Shown here: one piece after another, positions 35,358-44,596 of the stretch | Numbering within the stretch: position 1 is the stretch's first letter | Layout of the letters: every line of letters starts with the position of its first letter | Origin: Acidobacteriota bacterium | Lineage (GTDB): Bacteria > Acidobacteriota > Terriglobia > Versatilivoradales > Versatilivoraceae | Length of the DNA stretch: 64,000 bases | Direction: 5' to 3' | Assembly: GCA_022826755.1 (NCBI GenBank) | Contig: JAJDUG010000008.1 | Location: 62,001 to 126,000, forward strand | Translations under genes and position numbers: made by a program | The notes under the pieces: model-generated | Database searches by the model: none | What the model saw: only the letters and a program-made list of their open reading frames with translations | What the model was told of the DNA's origin: nothing

Positions 35358-35779
35358 TTCGAGCCTTCCTTGCCGGGGTTCTCCCGGGCGTTGACCGAAA
35401 CTTCCGAAAGGCCGTTCCAGTGGTCCTGAACGGCCTGCTGGACCTGCTCCAGCGTCAGCGACAGCCTCCTGGCCTCCACCACCAGCGCTTCCGCTTCATG
35501 GTCCAGCAGCGCCGAGCGCTCCAGGGGAGAGGCTTCCGGCAGCCGGGCCACCATGGTGCCCACTCCCGGCTTGACTTCCAGCAGTCCCTGGTCCACCAGC
35601 CGGGTCACCACCTTCTGAGCCGTGTTGGGATTGATCCGCAGCTCCTGGCTCAGCTTGCGGACCGAAGGGAAGCGGTCCCCCGGCAGCAATTGGCCCGAGA
35701 TGATGGCCTTCTGAACGGCGTAGACCAGTTGCTGGTAGAGCGACAGTCCCGTTCGGAACTCTACGGTGAATGGCAGCAT
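35354..35779 (-). CDS. GntR-family (YtrA-like) repressor
   Basis: 141 residues from the ATG at 35777-35779; the long open frame upstream runs through R4 repeat DNA and is rejected. Winged HTH YQQLVYAVQKAIISGQLLPG...FPSVRKLSQELRINPNTAQKVVTRLVDQGLLE (about 15-70, quoted in parts), typical GntR; C-terminal about 60 residues form the short helical YtrA-type dimerisation region rather than a large effector domain. First gene of the ABC operon and probably its autorepressor, since a perfect inverted repeat covers its promoter. Confidence 0.88.
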   Translation of the reverse strand: MLPFTVEFRTGLSLYQQLVYAVQKAIISGQLLPGDRFPSVRKLSQELRINPNTAQKVVTRLVDQGLLEVKPGVGTMVARLPEASPLERSALLDHEAEALVVEARRLSLTLEQVQQAVQDHWNGLSEVSVNARENPGKEGSK

Positions 35780-35781
35780 AC

Positions 35782-35804
35782 GTGTACTATGAGTACTAGT
35801 ACAC
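35782..35804 (-). promoter_or_regulatory. GntR operator: perfect 8-bp inverted repeat
   Basis: GTGTACTA, 7-bp spacer, TAGTACAC, ending 2 bp upstream of the regulator ATG. YtrA-type repressors bind such dyads at their own promoter. Confidence 0.72.
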
Positions 35805-35814
35805 TTGATGTCAA
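35787..35814 (-). promoter_or_regulatory. Promoter of the GntR-ABC operon
   Basis: Minus strand: TTGACA (35809-35814), 17-bp spacer, CATAGT (35786-35791 region, 4 of 6 matches to TATAAT). The operator dyad spans the spacer and -10. A start at the usual distance would fall on or next to the ATG, so the mRNA may be leaderless or nearly so. Confidence 0.5.
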
Positions 35815-35821
35815 GGAAATT

Positions 35822-36000
35822 CTTGGCTGAACCCGGCGTCTTGCCCGATTCCCGGGCATGATGTAAACGATGTTCCCGGTTTGTTGTGTGGGGAAGCCCC
35901 CCCGGGAGCGCGGGCGTCCCGCCCGCACCATGTCCGGCGCAGCCATGGCCCTCTCCGCCACTCGGATTGACCCCAAACTGCGCCCTGGGTCTCCTCTCCC
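35822..36000 (+). repeat. R4 GC-palindrome element, partial copy
   Basis: GATTCCCGGGCATGATGTAA then CCCCCCGGGAGCGCGGGCGT and CCCGCCCGCACCATGTCCGG; the order is the reverse complement of 8490-8620. The 434-bp gap between the regulator and the ankyrin gene holds no gene besides this. Confidence 0.65.
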
Positions 36001-36213
36001 TTGCGCTCACCCAACTTCGGTTTTTCCCCGAGGAAGTTCCTGGAGACCGGCTATAATTGACACAGATAACGTCCTTATCCAGACGATCAGGCACGGTTCG
36101 GGCAGCGCCAAGCCCCCAGGCTTTCGAGTTCCGCAAGTGTAGCGCAACCCGCCGGCAACCGCCGTTCCCCTGCGCAGCCACAACCGGGAGCCATCGTTGC
36201 TACAGGAAGCGTT

Positions 36214-39200
36214 ATGAACCTAACGGCACCGGCTATTCGGCAACTCGCTTTGCTCCTCATGGTGGCGGTGGGCGATTTTGCAGCAGCGGCATCGCCGGCC
36301 GGAGACGACGACGGCGCAGGCTGCGATGATTGGAACACGAGGAACTTCTTTACAACTGCGTCGGTCGACAGGGTGGCCGCCTGCCTGGAAGCGGGAGCCA
36401 ACCCCAATGCGAAGATCAAGAGCGGTGAAACTCCGCTGCACTTTGCAGCCATGTACTCAGCGGATCCTGCGATCATTGCGAAGCTGGTCGAGGCAGGGGC
36501 TGACCTCGAGGCCCGGGGACAGTTTGGCGACACTCCCCTGCATGAAGCGGCCAGTATCAACGACCATCCCGCCATCATCGCCGCCCTGGTCGAGGCGGGA
36601 GCCAACCTGCGGGCCAGGGACCAGATGGGCCAGAGCCCGCTGCATTCCGCCGCCGCCCGGTTCCAAACCAATCCCGCCATGGTCGCCGCCCTGCTCAGGG
36701 CGGGCGCCGATCCCAACGCCCGAGATGAGGATCGCCGGACGGCCCTGCACACTGCGGGCCGGAGCAGCCGCAGCAGTTCAGCCATCGCCGAAATGATGCG
36801 CCCAGAGGTCATCGCTGAAGCCATGAAGGCAGCCCAGGCAGCAGCCAAGCTCAATTTTGAGCTCATGCCTGAACTGCCCGATGACGATACCCTTGCCGAA
36901 ATGGCCAGTCCCGAGGCTATGGCCGAGAGCATGAAGGCACTGGAGGAGTCGGATGCAGCCAAACCCCGGGTGATTGTCGAACTGGTCAGCGCGGGCGCCG
37001 ACCCCAATGCTCGGGATGAAGACGGCTGGACTCCCCTCCACACCGCAGGCTTGTACGGGGCCATGCCCGGGGTCATCGCCGAGTTGGTCAGGATGGGTGC
37101 CGATCCCAATGCCAGCGACCAGGACAATCAGACTCCCCTGCACGCGGCACTCATTTCCCCCGCCGGCAAACTCGACACCATCGCCGTTCTGCTCAAGGCA
37201 GGCGCCGATCCCAAAGCTCGGGACGAGTGGGGCAGGACTCCTCTCCACCAAGCGGTCCAAGCCAGCCGACCCTCCCGAAGATTTGCTGAGATGCCCCCTC
37301 CCGATGACCCTGACGAGACTCTCGCTTCGGTGGCCATCCCCAAGATGTTCGAGACAACTACCGATACCCTTCGCCAGATTATCACCGCTCTCTTGAAGGC
37401 CGGCGCCGACCCGAACGAAGGGGACGATGACGGTCGGAATCCCTTGCACCTGGCCGCCAGACATACCGCCGATTCCGACATGGCGGCCCTACTTGTCAAG
37501 GCCGATGCCAACCCCAATGCACCCGACGAAAACGGCCAGACTCCCCTGCATCTCGCGGCCCGTTTCACGACCAATCCGGAAATTATCGCGGTGCTGATCC
37601 AGGCCGGGGGCGATCTCAGAGCCAAAGACACGAACGGCAGCACCCCACGCGACTTTGCCGAGGGGAATCCCAAGCTCAAGGACACAGAGGTCTACCGCCG
37701 GATGATTGCCATCGTAGCGGGGTCCACCGCTCTATCGGCCAGTGCGGTCGAGGGCGGCGACGGGGTCTGTGCCCGCTGGAACGGGTTCGAGTTCTTCGAA
37801 CGAGTCTCGTTGGAAGTCGTGAAGTCCTGCCTGAGAGCCGGCGCGGATCCCATGCACCGGGACCGAAACGGTTGGACTCCCCTGCACCATGTCGCCTGGA
37901 AAAGCCGCAATTCCAATACCGTCGCCGCCCTGGTCGAGGCGGGAGCCGACCCCAACGCAGTGGGAGGTCATGGTCGGACACCGTTGTTTTTCGCGGCCGA
38001 GGACAACCCCAGTCCCGCTGTCGTGGACGCATTGGTGCAGGCCGGCGCCAACCCCCAAGCGCGGGACAGAAACGGCGACATTCCCCTGCACGCGGCAGCC
38101 ATGCGCAACCTGAATCCCGGTATCATCGCCGCGCTCCTCAAGGCCGGTTCCGACGCCAATGCGCAAGACAATCAGGGCCGGACGCCTCTGCACACCGCCG
38201 CCTCCTACAACACCAATCCCGCCGTCATCGCCGCACTGAGGAAGGGAGGCGCCGACCCCAACGCTCGGGACGAAAAAGGCAGGAAACCCCTGAACCTTGC
38301 GGCCCAAAATAACGTCAATCCCGCCATCATCGAGGCGTTGGTGAAGGCGGGCGCCGACCCCGATGCCGGGGACAACGACGGTCACTCTCCTCTCTTCGGC
38401 GCCGCCGCCTCCAATCTCAACCCCAGCGTTGTTGCCCGGCTGGCTGCGGCGGGTGCCGACCCGCGAGTTCAGGACAAGGAAGGCCGGACTCCCTTGCACG
38501 TAGCAATCAAGTCCAACGCCAATCCTGAAATCATTGCCGCGCTGGTGGAGGCGGCGGCCGACACCGGCACCCGAGACGAGCAGGGCTCGAATCTCCTGCA
38601 CGTCGCGGCCGGGTACAGCACCGATCCGGCAGTCATCGAAGTGTTGGCACGATCGGGCGTCGATCCCGCGGCTCGGGACAAAAGCAAGTGGACGCCCCTG
38701 CATGCAGCAGCCCGATACAATCCCAATCCCGACGTCTTCGCTGCCCTGGTCGCGGCCGGCGCAGACCCCGGAGTCCAGGACGAGAAACTCCGCACCCCCT
38801 TGCACATCGCGGCCCAACACAACCCCAATCCCGCCGCCATTTCTGCCCTGGCCAAGGCAGGATCCGATCCCAATGCCAGGGATGGCGACGGCCAGACTCC
38901 CCTGCATACCGCCGCCCGGCACACCGTCAATCCTGGGGTCATGGCGGCTCTGATCGAGGCGGGGGCGGATCGCGACGCAGTGGTTCAGCGCGGTCGGACG
39001 ATTCTGCATACGGCGGCCGCGTTCAACACCAACGCCCACGTCCTCACCGCCCTGATCACGATGGGGGCCGACCTTGAAACCAAGGACAGGGACGGATGGA
39101 CGCCACTCTACGCCGCAGCCGCGGAAAACTCCAATCCCGCCATCATCGCCGCCCTGGTCAATGCCGGCGCTGACCCCCTTCAGAGAGATCGAAACGGCTG

Positions 39201-39996
39201 GACGCCCCTGCACCAGGCGGCTCGAAACAACCCCAATCCCTCCATCGTCGATGCCTTGGTCACGGCGGGGGCCGACACGGAAGCCCGTGATGAGCGTGGC
39301 CAGACTCCCCTGCACGCACAAACCTGGTACGGCGCCAACCCCGCCATCATCGCCGCGCTGGCCAGAGCCGGCGCCGACCTCAACGCCCGGGACGAACAGG
39401 GCGAAACACCCTTGCACTGGGCGGTGACCGGCAGGGCCAATCCCAGCATCATCGGCCTGCTGGTCAAGCATGGCGCCCATATCAACGCACCGGACGAAGG
39501 CGGCGATACTCCTTTGCACAAGGCAGTCTGGTACAACGACAATACCAGCCTCATCTCCGAACTGCTCAAGCAGGGGGCTGATCCCTCGTCTCGTGACAAT
39601 CACGGGAATACCCCCCTGCATGGGGCCGCGGGCCACAAGGCCAATGTGGGCATCATCGCAATTCTTCTCGAGGGCGGGGCCGACCCCAGGGCGCGAGATG
39701 AATTTGGACAAACACCCCTCCACCAGGCAGCCGAGTCCAGAAGCGATCCCGCAATCATCGCCGCCTTGCTGGATGCAGGCGCCGACCCCAACAGGCCGGA
39801 CGAACTTCGCGCCCAGACCCCCTTGCACCTGGCGGCCAGGTCCAACCCCAACCCGGCTGTTGTCGAGGCACTGCTCGACGGGGGAGCGGATGCAACGTTG
39901 AAGGACGAAAAAGGCAGGACGCCCGGCGACCTTGTCGAAAGAAACCCCGCTCTCATGGGAACCGCGGCCTTCCGGCGGTTGAAGGAGGCGCGGTAA
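36214..39996 (+). CDS. Secreted giant ankyrin-repeat protein, two fused modules
   Basis: 1260 residues with AGGAAG before the ATG. Signal peptide (about 1-27, LALLLMVAVGDFAAAASPAG), then a capping segment C.DWNTRNFF..ASV..V..CLEAGANP, then about 33-residue ankyrin repeats of the form GxTPLHxAAxxNxNPxIIxALVxAGADPxARD. A closing segment near 470-500 (STPRDFAEGNPKLKD) is followed by a hydrophobic residue run and a second cap CARWNGFEFFERVSLEVVKSCL near 518, then more repeats and the same sort of closing segment at the end (RTPGDLVERNPAL). Two non-ankyrin inserts, rich in Met and acidic residues, lie near 190-250 and 365-395. Probably a periplasmic or surface protein-binding scaffold; the partner is unknown. 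Confidence 0.85.
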   Translation: MNLTAPAIRQLALLLMVAVGDFAAAASPAGDDDGAGCDDWNTRNFFTTASVDRVAACLEAGANPNAKIKSGETPLHFAAMYSADPAIIAKLVEAGADLEARGQFGDTPLHEAASINDHPAIIAALVEAGANLRARDQMGQSPLHSAAARFQTNPAMVAALLRAGADPNARDEDRRTALHTAGRSSRSSSAIAEMMRPEVIAEAMKAAQAAAKLNFELMPELPDDDTLAEMASPEAMAESMKALEESDAAKPRVIVELVSAGADPNARDEDGWTPLHTAGLYGAMPGVIAELVRMGADPNASDQDNQTPLHAALISPAGKLDTIAVLLKAGADPKARDEWGRTPLHQAVQASRPSRRFAEMPPPDDPDETLASVAIPKMFETTTDTLRQIITALLKAGADPNEGDDDGRNPLHLAARHTADSDMAALLVKADANPNAPDENGQTPLHLAARFTTNPEIIAVLIQAGGDLRAKDTNGSTPRDFAEGNPKLKDTEVYRRMIAIVAGSTALSASAVEGGDGVCARWNGFEFFERVSLEVVKSCLRAGADPMHRDRNGWTPLHHVAWKSRNSNTVAALVEAGADPNAVGGHGRTPLFFAAEDNPSPAVVDALVQAGANPQARDRNGDIPLHAAAMRNLNPGIIAALLKAGSDANAQDNQGRTPLHTAASYNTNPAVIAALRKGGADPNARDEKGRKPLNLAAQNNVNPAIIEALVKAGADPDAGDNDGHSPLFGAAASNLNPSVVARLAAAGADPRVQDKEGRTPLHVAIKSNANPEIIAALVEAAADTGTRDEQGSNLLHVAAGYSTDPAVIEVLARSGVDPAARDKSKWTPLHAAARYNPNPDVFAALVAAGADPGVQDEKLRTPLHIAAQHNPNPAAISALAKAGSDPNARDGDGQTPLHTAARHTVNPGVMAALIEAGADRDAVVQRGRTILHTAAAFNTNAHVLTALITMGADLETKDRDGWTPLYAAAAENSNPAIIAALVNAGADPLQRDRNGWTPLHQAARNNPNPSIVDALVTAGADTEARDERGQTPLHAQTWYGANPAIIAALARAGADLNARDEQGETPLHWAVTGRANPSIIGLLVKHGAHINAPDEGGDTPLHKAVWYNDNTSLISELLKQGADPSSRDNHGNTPLHGAAGHKANVGIIAILLEGGADPRARDEFGQTPLHQAAESRSDPAIIAALLDAGADPNRPDELRAQTPLHLAARSNPNPAVVEALLDGGADATLKDEKGRTPGDLVERNPALMGTAAFRRLKEAR

Positions 39997-40178
39997 ACGT
40001 TGGCGCGTGTTACCATGGCAGGGAGGGACAAAAAAGCACATGGAGCATCCCCTCTGACGAGGAAGCGCTTCCGAAATGAGCTGCCGTGGCGGGCGGAAAG
40101 TGTGGCAATCAGGGGCGCACCGAGCTGGAATGACGCACCGGCATTTGCTCGGCTATTCGGCCGAAAGGAGGTCACATC

Positions 40179-41078
40179 ATGAGATGGCAACCGATGATCG
40201 TTTTGACGCTGATGGTGTTTATGGGGGGATCTGCAGCCACGCTCGGCGGTGGCGTTCCGGCAGACAATGGCGCTGACTGCGCCGATTGGAACACGGCAGA
40301 TTTCTTCAAGAAGGCTTCGGTCGAGGAGGTCAGCGCCTGCCTGGAAGCGGGGGCGGATCCCAAATCCCGGGACGAAAAGGGCCGCATTCCGCTACTTCTG
40401 GCGGCGACACACACCCAACATCCCGGCGTCATCGCCGCCTTGATCCAAGCGGGCGCCGACTTCAGGGCAGTGGGTAGAGGTGGCAGGAATCCACTGCATG
40501 CGGCGGCCGCCTCCAACGAAAATCCCGGCGTGATCACCGCCCTGCTGGATGCCGGCGCCAACCCGCGGGCCCGGACCCCTGGCCGACACGGCGAGACACC
40601 GGTTGAGATGGCGGCTCAATCCAACACCAATCCCGGTGTCCTCAACGCCCTTCTTCGGGCGGGTGGCGACCCGAATTCCAAAAAGGAGTTCGGCGAGACT
40701 CCACTCCACCTGGCGGCCCAGTGGAATCCCAATCCGGCAATCGTCACCGCTCTGGTGAAGGCCGGCGCCAACGTCAACGCGCGTGCCGCGACGATGCTTG
40801 GGGGGAAGACTCCCTTGTACTCGGCAATCGAAATGAACGCCCATCCCGAAATCATCAGGGCCTTGGTGGAGGCCGGGGCGGACCCCAATGCACGAACGAG
40901 CGCCTTTCGGGTCGGCAAGACTCCGCTGACCCGGGCAATCAAGTCCAACGCCCATCCCGAAATCATTGACATCCTGATCAAGGCGGGCGGGGACCCGAAG
41001 AAACGGGATTGGTCACCCGTGTTAAACCCGGGCACATTGCCGCTGATTGCGGCTATTGTCGTGTATATCGTAATCTGA
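40179..41078 (+). CDS. Secreted ankyrin-repeat protein with C-terminal membrane anchor
   Basis: 299 residues; AAAGGAGG 9 bp before the ATG. Signal peptide (1-28), cap CADWNTADFFKKASVEEVSACLEAGADP nearly the same as in the neighbouring giant protein, then about six to seven ankyrin repeats, two of which carry 4-6 residue insertions (ARAATMLGGKTPL, ARTSAFRVGKTPL). The last residues LPLIAAIVVYIVI are a short hydrophobic tail, absent from the giant protein. Clearly a paralogue, 182 bp downstream. Likely membrane-bound on the periplasmic side. Confidence 0.83.
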   Translation: MRWQPMIVLTLMVFMGGSAATLGGGVPADNGADCADWNTADFFKKASVEEVSACLEAGADPKSRDEKGRIPLLLAATHTQHPGVIAALIQAGADFRAVGRGGRNPLHAAAASNENPGVITALLDAGANPRARTPGRHGETPVEMAAQSNTNPGVLNALLRAGGDPNSKKEFGETPLHLAAQWNPNPAIVTALVKAGANVNARAATMLGGKTPLYSAIEMNAHPEIIRALVEAGADPNARTSAFRVGKTPLTRAIKSNAHPEIIDILIKAGGDPKKRDWSPVLNPGTLPLIAAIVVYIVI

Positions 41079-41119
41079 TCGCAAAGCGACCCTGGCGCCG
41101 TTCAGCCCGTCCAGCCCCT

Positions 41120-41923
41120 TCAGGGCAAGAACCGGTCCAGCCCGTCCGAGCAGCGCTTCATGCGCTTGAAGGCCTCGATCATGTCGGTGATGTCATGGCC
41201 GGGGCAGACCATGCGGAAACCCTGGGCGGCCCGCTCTTCGGCTTCGCTCGGGCTGTTGGTGACGTAGCCCGCGGCCACGCCGGTCTCCCCGGAAGCCTTC
41301 AAAACTTCCTGCACCAGTTCCTCGGCAGCCGCCGAGGGACGGAATTCCCGGGTGGGCTGCTGGCCCAGGGCTTCAGCCCCCACTGCCCGCTCCAGGTCGT
41401 AGGGGCCGATCAGCACGCAGTCCACGTCGGGCACGGCCATCATCTCCCTCACGTTGCGGACCCCGGTGGGCGTCTCCACCATCACCACCGTCAGGATCTG
41501 GTCGTTGGCATTCTCGGTGTAGTCGAAATAGCTGTGGCCGGCGTGGTAGGCCGTCCGCAGCCCGGTGGCCGAGCGGTTGCCCCTGGGCGGGAACTTGGCC
41601 GCACGCACGATGCTCTCGCACTGCTCGGCCGTCTCCACCATGGGAATGATGACTCCCAGGGCTCCCAGGTCCAGCACCTTCCCGATCCAGGCCGGGTCGG
41701 GTCCCAGCGGCCGCACCAGCGGAACGGTGTCCCGGTGGACGAAGGGCGCCATGGAAGCGTTGATGCTCGACTCCGACCATGCCCCGTGCTGCCAGTCGAT
41801 CCAGACGAAGTCGAACCCGTGCTGGACGGCCTCCTCGGCGATCTCGGGCGAGGGATAGTAGAGGGAAGGACCGGAAATGATCCCCCCTTCAAGCAGCTTC
41901 TTGCGAGCCAGGTTGACTTTCAT
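41120..41923 (-). CDS. HpcH/HpaI-type aldolase
   Basis: 267 residues from the ATG at 41921-41923; 21 upstream codons run into R2 sequence and are not counted. DFVWIDWQHGAWSES holds the catalytic His; VVMVETPTGVRN the metal Glu; VLIGPYDLERAVG the metal Asp; LGALGVIIPMVETAEQ the beta-strand before. Same reaction class as the protein at 23867 (retro-aldol to pyruvate plus aldehyde, divalent metal) but low similarity. It stands alone, convergent with the ankyrin gene. Confidence 0.85.
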   Translation of the reverse strand: MKVNLARKKLLEGGIISGPSLYYPSPEIAEEAVQHGFDFVWIDWQHGAWSESSINASMAPFVHRDTVPLVRPLGPDPAWIGKVLDLGALGVIIPMVETAEQCESIVRAAKFPPRGNRSATGLRTAYHAGHSYFDYTENANDQILTVVMVETPTGVRNVREMMAVPDVDCVLIGPYDLERAVGAEALGQQPTREFRPSAAAEELVQEVLKASGETGVAAGYVTNSPSEAEERAAQGFRMVCPGHDITDMIEAFKRMKRCSDGLDRFLP

Positions 41924-41947
41924 CGACTTTGCCTTTCTTGAAATTGC

Positions 41948-42312
41948 CTGAAACAACAGAAAAAAAAGAGTTATCCACGAAGACACACGAAGGACTACGA
42001 AGACACACGAAGAAAGACTAATGTTCTTTACCCACTCAAGGGGAACGCCCCTTGGGTTCGGGTGAGGGAAAACGCAGCCAGTCCGCTTCCCGTGCCACAG
42101 CCTCTCGTCCCGTTAATCCTGTGCATCCTGTGTATCCATGTTCAATAGTTGGATAACCGGATCAACGGGACAGGGTCCTGGTTGCCGATAGGCCACGAAG
42201 AGAAGCGGAAACAGATCCATTCGGATTCGTGCCCATTCGTGTCCATTGGTGGTTCGTCTTTATCAACGCCCCCCTGTTTCACCCTCGTTTGATCCGCCCC
42301 GTCGTGGGGGGA
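41948..42312 (+). repeat. R2 dispersed repeat, copy 3
   Basis: CTGAAACAACAGAAAAAAAA, ACACACGAAGGACTACGAAG, GGGAACGCCCCTTGGGTTCG, TCCTGTGCATCCTGTGTATC, ACGGGACAGGGTCCTGGTTG, ending TTCACCCTCGTTTGATCCGC. Differs from copy 2 at scattered positions only. The 505-bp gap to the next gene contains no gene; 42313-42428 shows nothing recognisable. Confidence 0.8.
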
Positions 42313-42428
42313 CGGGGCCCCTGCTTACCTGATATTTCAGCTCCCTTGCGTCGAAGGCTTTTCCTCCTGCCCGACCCTTGGCGGATCCCTCTTGAGCTTT
42401 CTCAAACACCTGAGCGGCCCTTCGTGGA

Positions 42429-43373
42429 TCAGCAGCTCACACCCTTCCCCTCCTCGCCGAACACGGCCAGGCGATCCTCGTCTTCGGTTTCCCGGCTTTC
42501 CGGGGAGATGTAGTGGAACTGCACGGCCCAGCGCTGCCGGTCGGTGCGGTTGGCGGGAGTGCCGTGAGGCAGGAGCGCATCGAACAACAGGCAGCCGCCG
42601 GCCTTCATGGGAATCGCCACCCGGGGAAGCCGCGCAATCTCGCTGTCGCAGATTTGCCAGTCGCGCCTCATGAAGTGAACCCGCGGGCCCTCGCGATGCC
42701 CCCCTTCGATCACCTGCATGCAGCCGTTCTCGGGCGTGGCCTCATCCAGCGCGATCCAGATGCCCACGATCGGAGTGGCCTGGGTAAGGTTGAAGTAGGC
42801 GCGGTCCTGGTGCCAGGGCTTCTCCCTACCGCCGGGAGGCTTGATCAGCGCCATGTCCTGGTAGAGTCCCGGCCGTCCTCCCAGAAGCCGGCTCAGCACC
42901 CGCCCGAGAGACGGATCCTCCGCCAGCGCTTTCAGGGCCGGGTTCTCCTCCCGGGTGAAGCCCATGAACTTGCGGACAAACCGCATCCGGGTTGCCGGAT
43001 CGAGCGACGGCAGGTGTTTGTCGGTGTGACCCAGCGCCAGGTCTGCGAACCGCCGGCCCTTGGGCTCGGAAACGGCCTTCCCCTCCAACTCCGGCAACTG
43101 CCGCCTGACCGCACCCTCGAAATAGACCGACTCGCAATCCGGCCGCGGGCTGGTCCCCAATCGATAGAGCTCCTGCCTGGCCGCCTCCACCCGGGTCATC
43201 GAAAACGCCTCGTGAACCACCAGGTATCCCCGCTGGCGAAAACGGGCCAATTCCTTCTCATCGACGGCTTCAAAACCGGCAATCCCCTCAGCCACTCTCT
43301 GGTAGCGGTACAGTTCGGGATCGTACGCGGGGATTTGGGGCTCGAAGACCACTCTCAGTTCCGGTCTGTTCAT
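42429..43373 (-). CDS. Phytanoyl-CoA dioxygenase (PhyH) family protein
   Basis: 314 residues from ATG 43371-43373. Double-stranded beta-helix Fe(II)/2-oxoglutarate oxygenase: ligand motif HQD in KPWHQDRAYF (about 198-207), distal His in DALLPHGTPANRTD (about 270), followed by Arg for 2-oxoglutarate. VGIWIALDEATPENGCMQVIEG is characteristic. PhyH relatives hydroxylate very different small molecules (lipids, ectoine, natural products). It ends 38 bp after, and is transcribed with, the enolase-superfamily gene upstream. Confidence 0.87.
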   Translation of the reverse strand: MNRPELRVVFEPQIPAYDPELYRYQRVAEGIAGFEAVDEKELARFRQRGYLVVHEAFSMTRVEAARQELYRLGTSPRPDCESVYFEGAVRRQLPELEGKAVSEPKGRRFADLALGHTDKHLPSLDPATRMRFVRKFMGFTREENPALKALAEDPSLGRVLSRLLGGRPGLYQDMALIKPPGGREKPWHQDRAYFNLTQATPIVGIWIALDEATPENGCMQVIEGGHREGPRVHFMRRDWQICDSEIARLPRVAIPMKAGGCLLFDALLPHGTPANRTDRQRWAVQFHYISPESRETEDEDRLAVFGEEGKGVSC

Positions 43374-43411
43374 GAAACCGTCCCTTTGCTCGCCAACGCC
43401 TGGCCTGACTC

Positions 43412-44518
43412 TCAGGCCAACCGATGGGATTCCACCGTCAGCTTCTCCAACTGGCCCGGGTCGGGAACGCAGCCGATCCCGGGGCCCGGCAGGGCCCGGA
43501 TGCGCCCGGGGGCGGAAAGCTCGATCTCCGGAACGGAAAGGTCTTTCCGGTAGAAACGGCTGGAGGGAAAGATATCGGCCGGATAGCCGATGTTGGGGAG
43601 GGTGGCCAGGGCGATGCAGTGACAGGCCCCCACCGCCGACTCCAGCATCCCGCCCACCCAGCAGGGAATCCCGCCCTGCTCGGCTTCCCAAAGGATCTGG
43701 ACCGCCGGGGTCAATCCACCCACGCGCGCGGGCTTCATGTTGATCCAGCCGCAGGCGCCGAGGTCGATGGCCTGGCGGGTCCGTTCCAGCGAGACGATGC
43801 TTTCGTCCAGGCAGACCGGGGTCTTGAGGCGACGCTGCAGCTCGGCATGGTCCAGCAGGTCGTCGTGGCGCAGCGGCTGCTCGATCATGGCCAAGCCCAG
43901 CGAGTCCAGGGCCTGAAAGACGGGCAGGTCCTGCAGGCGGTAGCCGCTGTTGCAGTCCACGTGCATCACCAGCTCCGGGAAGGCCCGGCGCACGCTGCGA
44001 ACCATGTCGACGTCCCAGCCGGGCCTGAACTTGAGCTTCACCCTGGGGAAGCCGGCCTCGACCGCGCCCCCGATGGTGTCGAGCAGTTCGGGAATGGTGT
44101 CCATCACCCCGAAGTCGGCCCCCACCTCGATGGTGTCGCCCCGGCCGCCCAGCAGTTTCCAGAGCGGCATTTCCCGCCGCCGGGCTTCCAGGTCCCACCA
44201 GGCCAGGTCCAGGCCGGCCTTGGCGAAGGGGTTGCCCTTGAAGGGAGCCAGTTGCTGCTGCAGGGACTCTCCCGAGTCGATCTCCCGTCCCAGCAGCCGA
44301 GGAGCCAACCAGTCTCGAATCAGGGCGAAGACCCCTCCGGCCCACTCCGGGGAATAGAGGGGAGATTCCCAGGGCGTCGACTCCCCCCAGCCCTCCAGCC
44401 CCTCGGACGACATCCTGACCAGCACGCTCTCGATCACGTGGCCGTCGCCGTAGGCCGTACGGAAGGGGTAGATCACCGGCATGGCCACCCGGTAGAGCTC
44501 GATCGACTCGATTTTCAT
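43412..44518 (-). CDS. Enolase-superfamily enzyme (MenC2/N-acylamino-acid racemase-like)
   Basis: 368 residues from ATG 44516-44518. Capping domain (MKIESIELYRVAMPVIYPFR) then a TIM barrel: base pair Lys in FPRVKLKFRPGWD (about 160-172), metal ligands Asp in HVDCNSGY, Glu in MIEQPL, Asp in CLDESIV, and second Lys in WINMKPARVGG. The KxK/DxN/EQP/DES/K pattern fits the OSBS/NSAR branch: o-succinylbenzoate synthase for menaquinone and N-acylamino-acid racemase. No men gene is near, so racemase or a sugar-acid use is open. Operon with a PhyH gene. Confidence 0.82.
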   Translation of the reverse strand: MKIESIELYRVAMPVIYPFRTAYGDGHVIESVLVRMSSEGLEGWGESTPWESPLYSPEWAGGVFALIRDWLAPRLLGREIDSGESLQQQLAPFKGNPFAKAGLDLAWWDLEARRREMPLWKLLGGRGDTIEVGADFGVMDTIPELLDTIGGAVEAGFPRVKLKFRPGWDVDMVRSVRRAFPELVMHVDCNSGYRLQDLPVFQALDSLGLAMIEQPLRHDDLLDHAELQRRLKTPVCLDESIVSLERTRQAIDLGACGWINMKPARVGGLTPAVQILWEAEQGGIPCWVGGMLESAVGACHCIALATLPNIGYPADIFPSSRFYRKDLSVPEIELSAPGRIRALPGPGIGCVPDPGQLEKLTVESHRLA

Positions 44519-44596
44519 GGTGCTCCAGGGAAAAAGTCGCCGGAACGAGGTCTTCGGCGGGGCCGGAAACCCTCCTGGAGAAAAGGGGCAAATCCC

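Noticed and set aside
36087-37127. Antisense frame over the start of the giant ankyrin gene
   Set aside because: Ser/Ala/Met-rich mirror of the repeats; no separate support.
37732-40041. A 769-codon frame antisense to the ankyrin gene, itself repetitive
   Set aside because: Its repeats (GVGAG.DQG type) are the mirror of the ankyrin codons; not independent evidence.
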